DNA of 32,096 nucleotides. Origin: Vallitalea maricola (GTDB lineage Bacteria; Bacillota; Clostridia; Lachnospirales; Vallitaleaceae). Below, one piece after another: positions 30,001 through 32,096 of this stretch. Below the pieces are notes generated by a model. The model made no database searches, had not been told where the DNA came from, and saw only the letters and a list, made by a program, of their open reading frames with translations. Each line of letters begins with the position of its first letter. The stretch's first letter is position 1. Location: positions 1 through 32,096 of the forward strand of contig NZ_BTPU01000072.1 in the NCBI RefSeq assembly GCF_036985595.1, read 5' to 3'. The position numbers and the translations under genes are program-made.

Positions 30001-32096
30001 TTGGAAAAGAACTTACAGGGTCATATACTTATGAGGATCCTGAAGGTGATGAAGAGGGTAATTCTAGGTATCAATGGTATAAATCAGAAGGTGACTCAAG
30101 TAGTTATACACCAATTAATGATGCTACTAATAAGAAGTTATTAATAACTGAAGATTTAATTGGGTGCACTATAAAATTTGAAGTAACTCCAATAGCTAAG
30201 ACAGGTACTTACCTTAAAGGTAATTCTGTAAGATCAAATCCTACAGAACAAGTTGTACCTCTACCTTTTGAATTAATAGGACCATATGATTATGATTATT
30301 TTTATTTAAATAATAGAAATGGAAAAATAATAAAATATTATCCTGAAAGTAATAATTATGAGCAAGTTGCTCATACAAACAAAACATATTTAGATATTGC
30401 AAATTATAATGATGATATTATAGGGGTAAGGGACGGTAAATTATACAAGAATATAACTACTAACCCTATAAAGATTAAAGAAATTAGTGATAGCACAATA
30501 AATTCCCTTACTTATAATAATGGATTATATTACTATGTTGAAGGTACGAAGCTATATGCTTATAACCCAAATACTGAAACATTCTACGAGTTGAAAGATA
30601 TTGGCTATACATCTCAAGGCGATTTAGTAGCTTTTGATGGTGATATGTATTTATTGGCTGCTACAAGCAATAGATATGATGCAAAGCTTATAAAAATTAA
30701 TTTTGATAATAATTATTCTACATCTGTTATTGGTGAATACTATAGTAAATATGCTATGGGTATAGCTGTAGCAAATGATACTTTATTTATTGGCTATAGT
30801 AATATAGTTGCAAAAGTTAATTTACAAACTGGATATTTATATGATGAAACTAGAATAAGGGCACTAAATAATATATATGGCGCTGCTCAGGGTGGGTATG
30901 CAAATCCAGTTTCGTCGGAAGCAGGACTACAATCACTAGCACCAATAGATGAACCAACATTTAATTCTAGTACCACAAACTATATAAAATATTTAGAACC
31001 AGGTACAATAACTAGACCAGATGTTGTATATGAAACTATTGATAGTAATGCAACTGTAGAAGTTATTAAAGATAGTCAAACAGAAGTTGAAGGTATTACA
31101 ACAGTAATTGTAACAGCAGAAGATAGAATAACAACTATGATGTATACAGTTGAGTTTATATTACATCATAGACCAGTAATTGAATTAAATGGTAATAAAA
31201 TAGTAGTTGTTGATTACAATGGGTCATATACAGATGCAGGAGCAAAAGCTTTTGATATAGAAGATGATAATGATACATTAACCGAAGAGATTGTAACAAC
31301 TGTTACTAAACCAAATGGAACAATAGTACCTTACGTAGATGGTATTATTGATACTAAAATACCGGGTAATTATACAATACACTATAATGTAACAGATTCT
31401 ACAGGTTATATGGCTGATGAAGTAACAAGAACAGTAGTAGTGAAGGAAGATGAAGAAGCTCCAGTGATAACCCTAGTAGGAAATGCTTCCGAAGAAGTAA
31501 CCTATGGAGGAACGTATATAGATGCAGGGGCCACAGCTTATGACAATGGGGATGGAAATATAACAGATGATATAGAGGTAACTATAACCAAAGACGGTAG
31601 TACTATAGATGCAATATCTACAGTTGACCCAGGAACATATATTTATCACTACAATGTATCCGATGAAAAAGGTAACGAGGCAGACGAAGTAACAAGAACA
31701 GTAGTAGTGAAGGAAGATGAAGAAGCTCCAGTAATAACCCTAGTAGGAAATGTTTCGGAAGAAGTGACATATGGAGGAACGTATGTAGATGCAGGAGCCA
31801 CAGCATTAGATAATAGAGATGGAGATATAAGTGAGAACATAGTAGTGACTATAACTAAGAACGGTGAAAATGTTGATAAAGTATCTACAAATGAGCCAGG
31901 AACATATATCTACCACTACAATGTATCTGATGAAAAAGGCAATCAAGCCCAAGAAGTAACAAGAACAGTAATAGTAAAAGAAGACGAAGAAGCTCCAGTA
32001 ATAACTTTAGTAGGAAATGCTTCGGAAGAAGTAACCTATGGTGGAACGTATGTAGATGAAGGAGCAACAGCCTATGATAATAGAGATGGAGATATA
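27054..32096 (+). CDS. Giant secreted multidomain surface protein, incomplete at window end
   Basis: Open for 1681 codons without a stop and cut off by the window edge. AAGGAGGAG precedes the ATG. Domains in order: signal peptide (about 1-33); acidic Asp/Glu/Asn-rich linker (about 34-168); Ig-like segments (about 255-450, the second, from PDAPNLTADD, like DUF4073); a PA14-like sugar-binding domain (about 490-625, MWGYFVPEKTGEYQLYAYSDDGI); a Big_2 Ig domain (643-730); a beta-propeller-like region (733-960); an Ig-like domain (VGKELTGSYTYEDPEGD, about 965-1066); a second propeller-like region (1073-1283); a cadherin-like beta-sandwich (about 1293-1373); then DUF5011/HYR-type Ig repeats from 1374 on, the last ones with an exact 89-residue period. 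A wall-anchoring signal would lie beyond the window. It is probably an adhesin or carbohydrate-binding stalk. Confidence 0.88.
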   Translation, partial: MRKYKILKQLFTVILVIAITVTGIPINSYANETEPKAQTIDIEQALKNKTENDNIPSENENINNTNDNELMKHNQEEEENEDESSDDGINTEGNNQNQENQNIDKDEEQVSDENNGEKVDDTHDFDNDNSNENANLDKEEDDIQKDAEEDDLDKLDESNNKKQANELSSVVISNVAGRSKVNIYIGNEFYEHLDGETSDDMLIIEPKGTIIRLEAIDYPGADPTHIFNCWFVQSQLSNTYITDSIIEFNIEDYIKVTPWHNANLKPEEKEVIISGDSVIEIPYKNDVTKNYTAEVYDESGDIIEDLTITWSIKNELVGVNINQTGGVTVTGEATVSNFTIIAITQNGTKGEMQIQLSPYAIPDAPNLTADDINNIIIGQDANRENMEYTIGDSDNWETYDSDNPPDLTMDVVIKLRFIGTETIPPSNITTLQFNYNYIENFNDDKEIYTDIQSDNRGYLSVKHYDIANDSQVDENDRVKMFGDERYSDFIIQTPIESAYGDYFDMYNESQQGSLYFEANYNNNSHEAFEKAIVMWGYFVPEKTGEYQLYAYSDDGIYGSLTVGNEDKIFVNKWQYQSPSTRGNGTVYQMQEGKIYPIYMNFFENRKSQSAFKLQMSFNGNTIEDVPGTYLYPSSKNLAYNNNVPVMGINVEPESTIINLDENDSITLNATIEPINATNKNINWSSSDDSIARVDSNGNVTLNKVGVVTITATTEDGNYEDNCVITINSNLTGDPHDFFYASDDKGTLVKYYPYRNSNKTDKIASKIDDYRDIATLPDGTLVGVTQNGNLYKNIELGIDEREKIGPGFYTDNEDNHSYFNDFYGVNALTSDSNGNLYYVEEDYGIIRKYDITNNEITDVVATGLSSAGDIVFLDANTIYYTAYDYWNYYYLVKVNIATKQVSKIANLSRIPYGIASLNNKLFVTYTKKNQSYVDIYDVEGNKLNHKSDKINHLEKVFGASQGIEKVVSNPPVAKDVRIEGSAKVGKELTGSYTYEDPEGDEEGNSRYQWYKSEGDSSSYTPINDATNKKLLITEDLIGCTIKFEVTPIAKTGTYLKGNSVRSNPTEQVVPLPFELIGPYDYDYFYLNNRNGKIIKYYPESNNYEQVAHTNKTYLDIANYNDDIIGVRDGKLYKNITTNPIKIKEISDSTINSLTYNNGLYYYVEGTKLYAYNPNTETFYELKDIGYTSQGDLVAFDGDMYLLAATSNRYDAKLIKINFDNNYSTSVIGEYYSKYAMGIAVANDTLFIGYSNIVAKVNLQTGYLYDETRIRALNNIYGAAQGGYANPVSSEAGLQSLAPIDEPTFNSSTTNYIKYLEPGTITRPDVVYETIDSNATVEVIKDSQTEVEGITTVIVTAEDRITTMMYTVEFILHHRPVIELNGNKIVVVDYNGSYTDAGAKAFDIEDDNDTLTEEIVTTVTKPNGTIVPYVDGIIDTKIPGNYTIHYNVTDSTGYMADEVTRTVVVKEDEEAPVITLVGNASEEVTYGGTYIDAGATAYDNGDGNITDDIEVTITKDGSTIDAISTVDPGTYIYHYNVSDEKGNEADEVTRTVVVKEDEEAPVITLVGNVSEEVTYGGTYVDAGATALDNRDGDISENIVVTITKNGENVDKVSTNEPGTYIYHYNVSDEKGNQAQEVTRTVIVKEDEEAPVITLVGNASEEVTYGGTYVDEGATAYDNRDGDI
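31452..32096 (+). repeat. 267-bp tandem repeats in the surface-protein gene
   Basis: Units begin with GAAGAAGCTCCAGT at 31452, 31719 and 31986, a constant 267 bp (89 codons). Units 1 and 2 are complete and unit 3 is cut by the window end. They share long near-identical stretches, for example around the EEAPVITLVGN and YGGTY segments. A more divergent relative precedes them (31172-31451). Such identity means recent duplication or gene conversion, and copy number is probably variable. Confidence 0.92.

Noticed and set aside
31452..32096. CRISPR-like repeats
   Set aside because: The repeats are 267 bp, in frame and coding for Ig-like domains, with no spacers.

Overview
The window is low-GC, AT-rich Firmicute DNA. 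Strong AGGAGG-type ribosome binding sites, sporulation genes (spoIIM, dacF), a reverse rubrerythrin and a butyrate kinase/phosphate butyryltransferase pair point to an anaerobic, spore-forming, butyrate-producing member of the Clostridia. A Vallitalea-like or Lachnospirales-like host is my inference from gene style, not something the sequence proves.

Layout. 478-4761: housekeeping genes, namely an aspartate-type aminotransferase, purB, proC and a Nudix ADP-ribose pyrophosphatase. 4991-6567: spoIIM and xerD. 6778-10377: HAD nucleotidase, a short divergent cis-prenyltransferase, a YgjP-type metallopeptidase and a secreted GH18 protein. 10414-14147: small accessory genes, including an HMA-like protein without CxxC, yjdF behind its own promoter and a probable yjdF riboswitch, a TPR-like membrane protein, an unannotated 58-aa membrane protein, a secreted-protein pseudogene with two in-frame stops, and two uncharacterised genes. 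14191-15748: a remnant of a mobile element, made of an operator-like palindrome, about 300 nt of structured untranslated RNA, a reading frame without a start codon, a Rha/HTH gene, a second small HTH gene and a repeat-rich tail. 15749-17591: reverse rubrerythrin under a Fur/PerR-type box, a TetR regulator and a small membrane protein. 17934-21785: deoB, pdp and dacF. 21861-24110: a 749-aa AraC regulator with a glycosidase-like C-terminal half. 24495-26541: buk and ptb. 27054 to the window edge: a giant secreted multidomain surface protein ending in 89-aa tandem repeats.

How it fits together. In Bacillus, nudF, spoIIM, xerD, deoB (drm), a nucleoside phosphorylase and dacF lie close together, followed by the spoIIA operon. 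Here the same backbone is present but split by about 11 kb of accessory DNA between xerD and deoB, and dacF is followed by an AraC gene instead of spoIIA. The most interesting non-coding DNA is in that insertion: the yjdF leader (about 10987-11113) and the structured RNA at about 14249-14558. The second half of that RNA carries sequence blocks resembling the c-di-GMP-II riboswitch core and can pair with a downstream Shine-Dalgarno sequence. No rRNA, tRNA or CRISPR array was seen.
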